A stretch of DNA of 64,000 nucleotides from Methanobrevibacter gottschalkii DSM 11977 (GTDB lineage Archaea; Methanobacteriota; Methanobacteria; Methanobacteriales; Methanobacteriaceae), in NCBI RefSeq assembly GCF_003814835.1, contig NZ_RKRG01000003.1, positions 186,001 to 250,000 on the forward strand. The letters run 5' to 3'. This document shows, one piece after another, positions 35,872-44,508 of the stretch (the stretch's first letter is position 1; the number at the start of each line of letters is the position of its first letter). Position numbers and translations under genes: made by a program. The notes beneath the pieces were generated by a model. It saw only the letters and a list, made by a program, of their open reading frames with translations. It was not told where the DNA came from and ran no database searches.

Positions 35872-36672
35872 TCATGGATTGGCTGAATCAATAAAATCTT
35901 GAATTAACCAATCGGATATGCTGATGTCAGAATCATATCTAATTATTTCATCTTTTTTAAACCATTTTGCTTTTAGAATTTCATCTCCATCAACTTTTAT
36001 ATCTCCATTTTCATATTCTGCAGTAAATCCCACCATCAAGGAGTTTGGAAATGGCCAGGACTGGCTTCTTTTATATTCTAAATTTTTAATTTCAATTCCA
36101 ACTTCTTCTGAAACTTCTCTTTTGACCGCTTCTTCAATTGATTCGCCAGGTTCAACAAAACCGGCTATTAGGGCATATCGTATTGTTTCATGATAACTGT
36201 GATTTGCCATTAGCAATTCTTCACCTTTTCTAATAGCTACAATAATTGCAGGAGCAATGCGAGGATAATGGTTTTGACCACACTCAGGACATTTTAACAT
36301 CATGTCTTTTTCATCTATTTGAGTTTTAGTACCGCATCTTCCACAATATTGATGTGATATATACCAATCGTTGACAAGAACAGCTTTTCCACCCATCAAA
36401 TAAAGACTTTTATTGAATTCATAAACTTCCATAAGTTGATAAAATGAATCTGAAGTATTAACATTTGCTACAAAAGCTTTTTTATTGTTATATTTTCCGA
36501 TATATAAACAAAAATTAACATCAAAATCATCTAAACTATTCGCTAATTGTTTATCTTTATTTAAGTACAATTCTCGGTCATGATTAAAAATAAAAATATA
36601 ATCATCATCGGCTGGTGTCATCTCTTCGTTAAAATCGATTTGGTAGTTTTCATAAATGGATTTCTCAATCAT
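35872..36672 (-). CDS. nudC: NADH pyrophosphatase (Nudix, NudC type)
   Basis: A 266-aa Nudix hydrolase with the full NudC signature. A zinc ribbon has Cys110, Cys113, Cys128 and Cys131. The Nudix box spans residues 171-193 (GFVEPGESIEEAVKREVSEEVGI, quoted here in two parts: GFVEPGESIEE and AVKREVSEEVGI). The NAD-specific SQSWPFPNS motif follows at 203-211; one Pro of the canonical SQPWPFPxS is Ser. It cleaves NAD(H) to NMN(H) and AMP, and in bacteria also removes NAD caps from RNA. The upstream gap is shared with the divergent ferritin gene. Confidence 0.9.
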   Translation of the reverse strand: MIEKSIYENYQIDFNEEMTPADDDYIFIFNHDRELYLNKDKQLANSLDDFDVNFCLYIGKYNNKKAFVANVNTSDSFYQLMEVYEFNKSLYLMGGKAVLVNDWYISHQYCGRCGTKTQIDEKDMMLKCPECGQNHYPRIAPAIIVAIRKGEELLMANHSYHETIRYALIAGFVEPGESIEEAVKREVSEEVGIEIKNLEYKRSQSWPFPNSLMVGFTAEYENGDIKVDGDEILKAKWFKKDEIIRYDSDISISDWLIQDFIDSANP

Positions 36673-36743
36673 GGTTATTGATATGTTTTTAAATTACTTA
36701 AAATTTATATTGAACATCAAACAAAAAATATAATGGTGATATT

Positions 36744-37250
36744 ATGGTATCTAAAAATATGGAAAAAGCATTAAATGCTCAATTAAACGCTGAAATTTAC
36801 TCAGGATATTTATATTTATCCATGGCGGCTTATTTTGAAGATGAAGACTTAGCAGGATTTGCTAACTGGATGAGAGTACAAGCAAACGAAGAATTAGGGC
36901 ACGGAATGAAATTCTATGATTATATTATTAGAAGAGGATCTTCTGTTACTTTAACTGCAATTGATGCACCTCAAACTGAATGGGACAGTCCACTTGCAGC
37001 ATTCAAACATGTTTTGGAACATGAACAAATGGTAACTGGTCTTATCAACGATTTAGTAAACATTTCCATTGAAGAAAAAGATCATGCAACAAATAACTTC
37101 CTGCAATGGTTTGTTGAAGAACAAGTTGAAGAAGAAGAAAATGCAATGGATTTACTTGCAAAAGCTAAATTGGCTGATGGAGATAATAGATTAATTTACG
37201 AATTAAATAAGGAATTGGCTACTCGTGTACCATCTGAATCTCAAGACTAG
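36744..37250 (+). CDS. Ferritin (non-haem, FtnA type)
   Basis: A 168-aa ferritin. Ferroxidase ligands are visible at Glu17 ([11 protein letters not shown]), Glu50 and His53 ([12 protein letters not shown]), with a second-site Glu in the [12 protein letters not shown] helix. It stores iron as a ferric core in a 24-subunit shell and removes Fe(II) and peroxide. ATG 36744 follows GGTGAT. A TATA-like TTTATATTG lies near 36704-36712. A strong hairpin terminator overlaps the stop. In this anaerobe it fits with the two rubrerythrins downstream. Confidence 0.92.
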   Translation: MVSKNMEKALNAQLNAEIYSGYLYLSMAAYFEDEDLAGFANWMRVQANEELGHGMKFYDYIIRRGSSVTLTAIDAPQTEWDSPLAAFKHVLEHEQMVTGLINDLVNISIEEKDHATNNFLQWFVEEQVEEEENAMDLLAKAKLADGDNRLIYELNKELATRVPSESQD

Positions 37251-37280
37251 ATCTGTTCTAGTCTAATTTTATTTTTTTTT
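37244..37280 (+). terminator. Hairpin plus T-tract after ferritin
   Basis: AGACTAGA (37244-37251) and TCTAGTCT (37257-37264) form a perfect 8-bp stem with a 5-nt loop, followed by a run of mostly T. The TAG stop is in the left arm. Confidence 0.75.
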
Positions 37281-37289
37281 GGTGTTTTT

Positions 37290-37937
37290 ATGAATTATCC
37301 CGATGGTCCCACCAGTGAAGCTCAAGTTGATTCAACTGAATTTGATGCAGATTTATTGCATGAAAATGATTTGGGGTCAGTACACATTCATGGTCATTTT
37401 GGCAATGTTGAATCTGAAGTTAAAATAGCTTATTTGATTGGGATGCATCCTCTTGAGAGCAAATCTCACAGAGCATTATTTGAAAAGCTGATCTCAAAAG
37501 AAGATTTGAAATATTGTTATTATTTGTATAATATTAATGTTTCAAATAAAAACAGTGAATCTGAAGGAAGAAATGAAGGTCAACTTTTGGCTCAGGAATC
37601 TGTTCAAAAAGATATTATTTCTAAAAATTATGACTTATTTTTAGATATTCACTCAAATAGGGGGCCTGATGGTCCTGGAGATTATAAAATAACTAATTTT
37701 CTTTTCGCTCCAGGTTTTGATGATAAATCCAGTAAATTCATGAATGAAATACTTGATCAAATTGATGAAATTGTATATTATGCACCTAAATTCAGATCAA
37801 GTCCTAGTTATATTACTGAGCCAACAGCAGAAGCAGGAATTCCAACTTTAGTTTATGAATGTTATTCCTCAGAACCAATGGAATATACATTGTATTTGGC
37901 TGAAAAATTAATCTCTGTTGTTGATACATTATTTTAA
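37290..37937 (+). CDS. M14/aspartoacylase-like putative metal-dependent hydrolase
   Basis: A 215-aa protein that I only partly recognise. It shows the order of zinc-ligand motifs seen in carboxypeptidase A-like and succinylglutamate desuccinylase/aspartoacylase enzymes: GMHPLES (HxxE) near residue 51, then EGRNEG near 92, DIHSN near 116 for the third ligand, and a late TLVYECY Glu that could be catalytic. The protein is short for the family (usually 300 aa or more) and lacks a signal peptide. It probably removes an acyl or amino acid group from a small metabolite; the substrate is unknown. ATG 37290 follows GGTG. It lies between ferritin and mptG with separate promoters. Confidence 0.5.
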   Translation: MNYPDGPTSEAQVDSTEFDADLLHENDLGSVHIHGHFGNVESEVKIAYLIGMHPLESKSHRALFEKLISKEDLKYCYYLYNINVSNKNSESEGRNEGQLLAQESVQKDIISKNYDLFLDIHSNRGPDGPGDYKITNFLFAPGFDDKSSKFMNEILDQIDEIVYYAPKFRSSPSYITEPTAEAGIPTLVYECYSSEPMEYTLYLAEKLISVVDTLF

Positions 37938-37969
37938 TAGAATAATATAACAAAACTTATAATACTTTA

Positions 37970-37980
37970 TTTATATATTT
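37970..37980 (+). promoter_or_regulatory. TATA box of mptG
   Basis: TTTATATATTT lies 33 nt before the mptG ATG, which would give a very short leader carrying only the GGTGA ribosome site. Confidence 0.5.
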
Positions 37981-38012
37981 ATGTAATATAAATTTTTTAA
38001 ATTGGTGAAAAC

Positions 38013-38993
38013 ATGATAATTAGAGCACCTTCAAGAATACATATGTCCCTTATTGATTTAAATGGATCATATAGGAGAGTTGATGGAGGTATTGGATTAG
38101 CATTAGCTGATCCCCAATTCGTTTTAGAAGTTAAACAGATTGAAAATGGAATAGAACTTGAATTTGCAGATAATGTAACAGACGAGGAAGCTATCGAAGA
38201 ATGTAGGGAAAAAATCCCTGATGCAGCCAGAAAAACTATTGAACACTTTAATATTGATTCCGGTTTTAAATTTATTGTTCATGAAACATACCCTCCACAC
38301 TCCGGATTTGGAAGCGGAACCCAAATTGCTATTTCAACAGCCCATTTAATAACTGAAACTATGGATATTGAAGTAGAAAGCAGAGTACTTAGCAGTGTTG
38401 TTGGAAGAGGAGGAACCTCCGGTATTGGAACATATACACATGATTTGGGTGGATTTATCTTGGATGGCGGACATAGTAAGGAAGAAAAACCATTATTTTT
38501 ACCTTCAGGCGCATCCCAAGCAAAACCAGCTACTTTAATTGCAAGATATGATTTTCCGGAGGAATGGAATATTTTAATTGCAATTCCGGAAATTGAAAAG
38601 CATATGGAGGGGGATGATGAAGTGGATGTTTTCCAGACTTATTGTCCTATTCCAAAGGAAGAAGTGGAGCAAGTGTCTCATCTGATCTTAATGAATCTTG
38701 TTCCGTTCATGCTTGAAAAGGATATTAAAAATTTTGGCTGGGCTGTAAGTGAACTTCAAAAAGTTGGATTTAATAAACTGGAGCATTCTCTTGATGCTAG
38801 CTATTTGCCAACTATGCAGGCTATTGAAAAAGCTGGAGCTTATGGTGTGGGTATATCTTCATTCGGACCGGTTTTATATACTTTCTTTGATGAATCAAAT
38901 GAGGATATCGTAGAAAAAACAAAAGAAATTATTGGTGAAAATGGTACTGTCTTTGTAACTAAAGCGCAAAACCATGGTTTCACTATTGAATAG
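38013..38993 (+). CDS. mptG: Beta-ribofuranosylaminobenzene 5'-phosphate synthase
   Basis: A 326-aa GHMP-kinase-fold enzyme. It condenses PRPP with 4-hydroxybenzoate (or p-aminobenzoate), releasing CO2 and PPi, the first committed step towards the arylamine part of methanopterin. It is recognised by the N-terminal RAPSRIHMSLIDLNGSYRR and GGIGLALADP, the PPHSGFGSGTQ loop near residue 95, and the GGTSGIGTYTHDLGGFILDGG block near 130-150, all typical of archaeal RFAP synthases. ATG 38013 follows GGTGA. It supplies the carrier used by Mch encoded at 56766. Confidence 0.92.
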   Translation: MIIRAPSRIHMSLIDLNGSYRRVDGGIGLALADPQFVLEVKQIENGIELEFADNVTDEEAIEECREKIPDAARKTIEHFNIDSGFKFIVHETYPPHSGFGSGTQIAISTAHLITETMDIEVESRVLSSVVGRGGTSGIGTYTHDLGGFILDGGHSKEEKPLFLPSGASQAKPATLIARYDFPEEWNILIAIPEIEKHMEGDDEVDVFQTYCPIPKEEVEQVSHLILMNLVPFMLEKDIKNFGWAVSELQKVGFNKLEHSLDASYLPTMQAIEKAGAYGVGISSFGPVLYTFFDESNEDIVEKTKEIIGENGTVFVTKAQNHGFTIE

Positions 38994-39002
38994 CTGTTTT
39001 TC

Positions 39003-39021
39003 AAGAGGATTTTATCCTCTT
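39003..39021. terminator. Hairpin between convergent mptG and acyltransferase gene
   Basis: AAGAGGAT (39003-39010) and ATCCTCTT (39014-39021) form an 8-bp stem with a TTT loop. A T-rich stretch follows on the plus strand. The right part overlaps the end of the minus-strand gene, so it may serve both. Confidence 0.6.
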
Positions 39022-40004
39022 AATACTTTTATATCTGCATTGGTTAAATCAAGAATCTTATTTTGAATATATGTTGCTCCAACTGCACATACTACAATAA
39101 TGATATAACTTAAAATCCAATTTAATTCTCCAAAAATTAATGGTATAACGGTCAGGAATAATATGTGCCATAAATAGATCCATAATGAAGATTTAGAACA
39201 AAACTCTATAACTCTGTTTGGCTTCAAATCAATTCTTTTAAATATGCTTAATAGCATGAAAGATACAAACAGCGCATAACTTATGTAATAAACTGTTGGC
39301 GGATATTTCATAATCTGTGTTGGCTGGAATATTCCAGTATTCAAATAAATTATGACCGCCTGAATAATAAATGCAATTAAACAGATTATTGAGACATTTC
39401 TATCCATTTTTGGACTTGTTTTTGTAGAAATCATTCCAAGCAAATATATTATTCCATAAGGGATAACATAAGCTAATATAAACTCAAAAATGATGTTTGT
39501 TTCATTTATTTTTAAGAATATTGATAATTCGTATAATATATAGATTAATAGTAAAATTAAAAATTGAATATAGTCATTTTCAATCTTGTCGAAATAATAG
39601 ATTACAGGCGTTATGAATGTACAAATAAGAAATATTCTTATGATCCAAACATATGGAAGTCCATCAAGCAATAAGAAACTGTTGAGTATGAAATCGGCAT
39701 CATAATGATAGATGCCATTTATTGGTAAAAATGCCATTACAATAAAAAATATTATTAGAAATGTCCATGTTGGAAACAATAAACGGCTAATTCTTTTCCA
39801 GTAATATCTTAAAAATGATCTGTTTTGTTTAAGATTTCTTTTAAAAGAATTTACTGCAAGAAATCCTGAAATTATTACCATTAATGGAACATCAAAGTTT
39901 CTAATCTGCAATATACTTTCATCTGTTGAAATATGGGCTAAGATAATACATAAAAGACCTATTACTTTTAAGTAATCAATAAACACCGTTCTATTATTTT
40001 CCAT
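39012..40004 (-). CDS. Acyltransferase-3 family membrane protein
   Basis: A 330-aa protein with about ten membrane helices. The N-terminus RTVFIDYLKVIGLLCIILAH (first part RTVFIDYLKVIG) carries the conserved His of acyltransferase-3/OafA proteins, and FDVPLMVIISGFL and LLFPTWTFLI follow. The family transfers acetyl or other acyl groups to surface sugars, peptidoglycan-like polymers or lipids. Here modification of a wall or lipid glycan is plausible but not shown. The start is ATG 40004; an adjacent ACT/PaaK operon lies upstream on the same strand, 43 nt away. Confidence 0.8.
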   Translation of the reverse strand: MENNRTVFIDYLKVIGLLCIILAHISTDESILQIRNFDVPLMVIISGFLAVNSFKRNLKQNRSFLRYYWKRISRLLFPTWTFLIIFFIVMAFLPINGIYHYDADFILNSFLLLDGLPYVWIIRIFLICTFITPVIYYFDKIENDYIQFLILLLIYILYELSIFLKINETNIIFEFILAYVIPYGIIYLLGMISTKTSPKMDRNVSIICLIAFIIQAVIIYLNTGIFQPTQIMKYPPTVYYISYALFVSFMLLSIFKRIDLKPNRVIEFCSKSSLWIYLWHILFLTVIPLIFGELNWILSYIIIVVCAVGATYIQNKILDLTNADIKVLRG

Positions 40005-40046
40005 TTATTTCACGTAAAAAAATAAGGATAGATAATTAAAAATTAT

Positions 40047-40478
40047 CTATAAGTTGTAAACTTCATCTGATGGCACGATAACTATATCATTATCTTGTAG
40101 GGAAGAAATTAACTTATCTATATCATCAGCATGGAGTAATAAAATAGCTTTCCCCTCTTTATCATGTGTAAATGCATAAAGATATTCTAAATCAATTCCA
40201 TTATCTTTAATAACTTTCAAAACACTTGTAAGACCCCCTGGTGTATCATTCATTTCAACACCAATTATTTCTGTAATTTTAACAAGGAAATTGTGTTCTT
40301 CTAAAACTTCTTTTCCCATTTCAGGATTATCCACTACAAGTCTTAAAATACCGAATTCAGAAGTATCTGCCATACACATTGCTCTGATGTTCACACCATT
40401 TTTTGAAAGCACTTCTAATGGTTTTGATAAGCTGCCCATTCTATTTTGTAAAAATATAGATAATTGTTTGATTTTCAT
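40047..40478 (-). CDS. Tandem ACT-domain protein
   Basis: A 143-aa protein of two ACT domains (residues ~2-65 and ~70-140). It starts at ATG 40478 (MKIKQLSIFLQNRMG), with AGGTGAT directly upstream; GTG 40487 is part of that ribosome site. ACT domains bind amino acids or similar small ligands. The gene follows phenylacetate-CoA ligase by 9 nt, and the PaaK stop codon touches its ribosome site, so the two are co-translated. PaaK-ACT pairing is common in archaea that take up aryl acids for aromatic amino acid synthesis, so this protein probably senses an aromatic compound and controls the ligase (inference). Confidence 0.82.
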   Translation of the reverse strand: MKIKQLSIFLQNRMGSLSKPLEVLSKNGVNIRAMCMADTSEFGILRLVVDNPEMGKEVLEEHNFLVKITEIIGVEMNDTPGGLTSVLKVIKDNGIDLEYLYAFTHDKEGKAILLLHADDIDKLISSLQDNDIVIVPSDEVYNL

Positions 40479-40487
40479 ATTTATCAC

Positions 40488-41789
40488 CTAGTGTAAGTTT
40501 CTCTCGTCAATTACTCTTTTTGCTTTTCCTTCGAATCTTGGTAATGTTTTTGGTTCTACCAATGTAACTTTTACACGAATGCCTGTTTCATTTTCAATTG
40601 ATTTGCCAATTTTGTTCTGGATTGCCATCATTTCTTTCACGCCATCGAAGAAAATATCTTGTGATGCTTCTACTTTAACTTCAATTTCATCTAAAGTTCC
40701 GGGTCTTGTAACTATAATCATGTAATGAGGCTCTACATCACCAACTTTAAGTAATGCTTTTTCGATTTGGGATGGGAAAATAGCTACACCTTTTACTTTA
40801 ATCATATCATCGGATCTGCCAGTAATTCTACTCATTCTTGCATGAGTTCTGCCGCAACTGCATTTTTCATAAGTAAGTGTGGTTAAATCTTTTGTTCTGA
40901 ATCTTATGATGGGCATTCCTTCTCTTTCAAGGTTAGTTAAAACTAATTCACCAGGTTTGTCTCCACCAATCACTTTTTCTGTATTCGGATCGATGATTTC
41001 AGGATAGTAGATATCTTCTGCAATGTGCAGTCCTTTTTGCGCTTCACATTCCACACCAACACCAGGTCCCATAAGTTCAGTTAATCCGTAAATATTATAT
41101 GCTTTGGCACCAAATAGCTCTTCCACTCTTTGTCTGATTTCTTCAGTCCACATTTCAGCTCCAAATCCAATAGCTTTAATTCCTAATTTTTTCGGATCAA
41201 TTCCATCATCAAGAGCAACTTCTCCGATATGTATTCCGTAGGATGGAGTAAAAATTAATCCGGTAGTGCCGAAATCACTCATAATTTCAATTTGTCTTCT
41301 GGTCTGGCCGGTTGAAATCGGAATGATTGCCGCACCGATTTTGTGAGATCCATAATGAACTCCAAAACCACCGGTAAACATTCCGTAGCCATGGGTATTT
41401 TGGATAATGTCGTTTTCACCAAGACCCATCATTGTAAGTCCACGGGCTGTTGTTTCCGCCCATGTGTCCAAGTCTTTTTCAGTATATCCTGATACTACTG
41501 GTTTTCCTGTGGTTCCAGATGAGGAATGTAATTCTTTTATGTCTTTTATATCTACTGCAAAAAGTCCAAATGGATAGCTTTCTCTTAAATCATCTTTTGT
41601 GATGAATGGAAGTTTTTCAATATCTTTTAAAGTTTCGATATCTTCTGGATAAACTTCAACTTCTGAATATCTTTTATTATAATAAGGTATCTTATTAAAT
41701 GCTCTTTTTACAGTCGCTTGAAGTTTCTTTAATTGTAATTCTTCAAGGTCTGGCCTTGACATAGTTTCAATCTCTTCATTCCAAAACAT
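40488..41789 (-). CDS. paaK: Phenylacetate-CoA ligase
   Basis: A 433-aa adenylate-forming enzyme. ATG 41789 (MFWNEEIE) has GAGG 7 nt upstream; ATG 41801 is before that site. The AMP-binding loop SSSGTTGKPVVSGYT is near residue 90, and YGLTELMGPGVG near 235, with the catalytic region GRSDDMIKVKGVAIFPSQIE near 335 and a C-terminal GKAKRVIDER. It activates phenylacetate or related aryl acids to CoA thioesters, which lets methanogens make aromatic amino acids from exogenous acids through the reductive route. It leads the operon with the ACT protein and is divergent from DUF2162 copy 2. Confidence 0.88.
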   Translation of the reverse strand: MFWNEEIETMSRPDLEELQLKKLQATVKRAFNKIPYYNKRYSEVEVYPEDIETLKDIEKLPFITKDDLRESYPFGLFAVDIKDIKELHSSSGTTGKPVVSGYTEKDLDTWAETTARGLTMMGLGENDIIQNTHGYGMFTGGFGVHYGSHKIGAAIIPISTGQTRRQIEIMSDFGTTGLIFTPSYGIHIGEVALDDGIDPKKLGIKAIGFGAEMWTEEIRQRVEELFGAKAYNIYGLTELMGPGVGVECEAQKGLHIAEDIYYPEIIDPNTEKVIGGDKPGELVLTNLEREGMPIIRFRTKDLTTLTYEKCSCGRTHARMSRITGRSDDMIKVKGVAIFPSQIEKALLKVGDVEPHYMIIVTRPGTLDEIEVKVEASQDIFFDGVKEMMAIQNKIGKSIENETGIRVKVTLVEPKTLPRFEGKAKRVIDERNLH

Positions 41790-41930
41790 ATTTTGCCTCA
41801 TTTTCTTTTGTTAACATACTATTATGTCATTACAATACTTTAAAAGTTACTAATTTTAATTGTATTCATTATTTAAATAATAAAATTAAATATATCATTG
41901 ATGTTTATTTCATTACACATCGTTTAAAAA

Positions 41931-41939
41931 TTTATATAG
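41931..41939 (+). promoter_or_regulatory. TATA box of the second DUF2162 cassette
   Basis: TTTATATAG lies 62 nt before ATG 42001, with an A-rich stretch just upstream as for a BRE. The leader ends with GAGG before the start. Confidence 0.5.
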
Positions 41940-42000
41940 TTTGTTATATTAATAATAAAATGTAATTAATTAAATTAAAATTGATTATGAGGAAATAAAT

Positions 42001-42711
42001 ATGGATATGATAAGTGTTTTATGGCAAGTTGGAATCTTTGCTTCAGTCCTTGTTTTTGGAATAAAAATAGGGCTGGCATCAGGTCTGGCTAATTTGCCAA
42101 AAAAATTATTTGCAGTAATTTGCATGTCTTATGGTGGTGGAGTGATTCTTATTTCATATATTGCTTCATTTTTCGCTGAACAATTAGTTCAAGCAATATA
42201 CAGTTATAATACAATATTTTATATTATTATGGCTTCAATCATGATTATTGCAGGTTTATTTACAATAAGGGAATGGAAAATACATGATAAAAATACATCA
42301 ACTGCTACTTCTCTAGCGATTATTGCACCTTGCCCGTGCTGTTTTGGTTCAATTATTGCAAGTGTTTTAATTGTTGCACCAACTATAGGTATCAGTTCAC
42401 TTAATCTAAGTTGGTATGCTTCAGCAGCATTAGTCGCTGTTATGGTAGTAACTTATTTTGCATCCAATACAATTATTAGATTTACTAATAAGCCGTATCC
42501 TATTGTTTTAGGTAATTTCATGTTATTGCTCGGTGCATATTTCTTGCTTTCAGCTATTGTAATTCCAAATATTGCATCATCATTAACTAAAAATACAAGC
42601 CCGATTACTATTGCTTCTCCTCAGAACATACTCATGGTAATTTTAACATTTGTTATTTTACTTGTTGGAGGCATGGTCTTAAATAAAAAAGGGAGAAACA
42701 TTTTAGATTAA
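42001..42711 (+). CDS. DUF2162 family membrane protein (putative transporter), copy 2
   Basis: A 236-aa paralogue of the protein at 2257. It starts at ATG 42001 after GAGG. The APCPCCFGS motif sits at the same residues (Cys111, Cys113, Cys114), and NKPYPIVLGNFML is kept. The two copies match along their length, with clear divergence in the loop at ~195-215. Unlike copy 1, no CobN-like gene precedes it; a divergent paaK does. It is the first gene of a three-gene cassette with its own promoter. Possibly the same motor serves a different surface partner encoded elsewhere. Confidence 0.75.
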   Translation: MDMISVLWQVGIFASVLVFGIKIGLASGLANLPKKLFAVICMSYGGGVILISYIASFFAEQLVQAIYSYNTIFYIIMASIMIIAGLFTIREWKIHDKNTSTATSLAIIAPCPCCFGSIIASVLIVAPTIGISSLNLSWYASAALVAVMVVTYFASNTIIRFTNKPYPIVLGNFMLLLGAYFLLSAIVIPNIASSLTKNTSPITIASPQNILMVILTFVILLVGGMVLNKKGRNILD

Positions 42712-42726
42712 ATTTAGGTGAAAAAT

Positions 42727-43371
42727 ATGGTTTTAAACATTCCAGGTGGAGAATTTTTAACTGGTTCTCTTGATGTAATCTCACAAAGCTTAACAATTCC
42801 TGTACTTGTTATTCTACTTGTAATTGTTATTATTTCAATCATTACATTAGGAGGAATTATAGCGGAATATACTTCAAGAAAAAAAGTTCCGATAGGAACA
42901 ATTAGAGATTTGATTTATGATATTAATCTTTCAGAATCTATTGATGGATTAAAAAATATAATTTCAAAAGCTAAAATCCCAAATTCACAGAAAAAGGTTT
43001 TAATCGAAATTGCATCAGCTGAATCCTTAGGTGTAAATTCACGTGAAGCTTTAGCTCGTAAACTGTTTGAATTCGAAGAAGAAAAGACTATGGAAACATT
43101 AAAGAAAACTGATATCATTACTCGTATTGGACCGACATTAGGTTTAATGGGTACTCTAATTCCGATGGGTCCTGGACTTGCGGCACTCGGTGCAGGGGAT
43201 ATTAATACTCTTGCTAATTCCTTAACTGTTGCATTCAACACTACTATTGTAGGTATTGGTTCAGGTGCTTTATGTTATTTCATTGGTAAAATCAGGTCTT
43301 CATGGTATGATAGATATTTATCAGATTTGGATGCTTTAATTGATTCAGTATTGGATTATATGGATAAATAG
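42727..43371 (+). CDS. MotA/TolQ/ExbB-type proton channel family protein, copy 2
   Basis: A 214-aa paralogue of the product at 2975, of identical length. ATG 42727 is chosen because AGGTGA (42716-42721) lies 5 nt upstream; GTG 42718 is inside it. The signature TRIGPTLGLMGTLIPMGPGL is unchanged, and AFNTTIVGIGSGALCYF replaces AFDTTVVGIGAGAVGYF, so an Asp in copy 1 is Asn here. The adjacent ExbD-like protein should be its partner. The Asp-to-Asn change in the channel helix region could alter ion coupling, but this is speculation. Confidence 0.85.
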   Translation: MVLNIPGGEFLTGSLDVISQSLTIPVLVILLVIVIISIITLGGIIAEYTSRKKVPIGTIRDLIYDINLSESIDGLKNIISKAKIPNSQKKVLIEIASAESLGVNSREALARKLFEFEEEKTMETLKKTDIITRIGPTLGLMGTLIPMGPGLAALGAGDINTLANSLTVAFNTTIVGIGSGALCYFIGKIRSSWYDRYLSDLDALIDSVLDYMDK

Positions 43372-43378
43372 TGGTTTT

Positions 43379-43702
43379 ATGGTAAGAAAAAGTAATAGGC
43401 GCAGGTCAAAAAGAGTTGAAGAAGATCCAATGGCAGGTACATCTAACCTTGTAGATGCAATGCTTGTTATTGCTGTTGGGTTTCTTGTTTTTGTTATCAT
43501 AAGTTGGAATATGCAGGCTATGATAGATCCAGATCAAAGTATACAAGAAAAAATGCAACAACAAAAGACAACCGAAGTGGATCAGGGCCAACAGTTAAAT
43601 GAAACTCCGGATACTTCAAACAGTTCTGGTCAAGGGTATACTGAAATGGGTAAGGTATACAAAGATCCAGCTACGGGTAAGCTGATTATGGTGGAAGGTT
43701 AA
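43379..43702 (+). CDS. DUF2149 protein, ExbD-like stator partner, copy 2
   Basis: A 107-aa single-pass protein. ATG 43379 (MVRKSNRRRSKR) lies 7 nt after the ExbB-like stop, with GTGG upstream; an earlier in-frame start would overlap that gene with non-protein-like residues. Asp26 in NLVDAMLVIAVGF is conserved with copy 1, and the outer end GKVYKDPATGKLIMVEG is almost identical. The middle of the outer part is Gln-rich and diverged. The protein probably pairs with the ExbB-like product to form an ion-driven stator. Confidence 0.75.
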   Translation: MVRKSNRRRSKRVEEDPMAGTSNLVDAMLVIAVGFLVFVIISWNMQAMIDPDQSIQEKMQQQKTTEVDQGQQLNETPDTSNSSGQGYTEMGKVYKDPATGKLIMVEG

Positions 43703-43808
43703 ATCCTTTCACAAAAAAACTTTTTTTAACTAATTTTTCAAAACATGAATATTTATAAACTACTTTAATTATACTAATATTTACAAATTTTAAATGGTGT
43801 TTAATAAT

Positions 43809-44126
43809 ATGGAATTCTGTCCTGATTGTGGTGCAATGTTAATGCCTAAAAAAGGTAAAATTAAATGTACATGTGGGTATGAAAAGTCTTTAAGTGATGA
43901 TGATTTGGTTGAACAATATCATATGAAAGGGGAAACTAATCCTGAAACCAAAGTAATAGTAACAGATAGTAATAATGTTGCATTGCCAACAACAAAAATA
44001 ACATGTTATAAATGTGGTGGGACAAAAGGATATTGGTGGACAGTACAAACAAGATCAGCAGATGAAGCACCAACTAATTTTATCCGATGTGCTAAATGTG
44101 GCAACACTTGGAGAAGTTCTAATTAG
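43809..44126 (+). CDS. tfs: Archaeal transcription factor S (TFIIS/RPB9-like)
   Basis: A 105-aa protein. ATG 43809 (MEFCPDCG) follows GGTG and gives the usual family N-terminus. The N-terminal zinc ribbon uses Cys4, Cys7, Cys20 and Cys22. The C-terminal ribbon has CYKCGG and CAKCGNTW pairs, with the acidic hairpin RSADE, the Asp-Glu pair that activates RNA cleavage in the RNA polymerase active site. TFS rescues backtracked polymerase. The intact DE pair shows it is an active cleavage factor rather than an inhibitory TFS4-type paralogue. Confidence 0.9.
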   Translation: MEFCPDCGAMLMPKKGKIKCTCGYEKSLSDDDLVEQYHMKGETNPETKVIVTDSNNVALPTTKITCYKCGGTKGYWWTVQTRSADEAPTNFIRCAKCGNTWRSSN

Positions 44127-44508
44127 CAATTTATTGATAACATAATTTTTCTTTCAAAAACTTATGTGTTTTTTTCTTTTTCATTTTTTATGTTTCAATG
44201 ATTTAATTTTGTTATGAATATATTTAAAAGGTTTTTGAGTATTAATTGTGCTATTTAAAAGAAAATTCAATAAAATAATAAATTTAAAATCATCATCTAA
44301 ACTTTAATTAAAAAATAGTTATTTTTATGATTTTTCATTCTTATTTTGGGAACTGTAGGTTTATTTTATATTTTTTTTATTTTATTTTATTCACTTTTTA
44401 TGAATAATAGTTCATATTTTAGTAAAGTTTATATAATCATAAATTAAACTTCAATTATACATATGAAATTATTTGTATGTACAATAAAATCAAGGAGTTA
44501 TTACAAAA
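44127..44508 (+). promoter_or_regulatory. pst promoter region with inverted repeats
   Basis: There is no gene in these 380 bp. The proximal half holds TATGAA (44399-44404) and TTCATA (44411-44416) as an inverted pair with 6-nt spacing. Then come a TATA box, TTTATATAATC (44428-44438), and a second dyad, TACATA (44458-44463) with TATGTA (44476-44481), around the expected transcription start. AAGGAG precedes the pstS ATG. The dyads flanking the TATA box are candidate phosphate-control operators. Confidence 0.5.

Noticed and set aside
43340-43378. Longer start for DUF2149 copy 2
   Set aside because: The extra residues overlap the ExbB-like gene and do not match copy 1; ATG 43379 aligns the two proteins.
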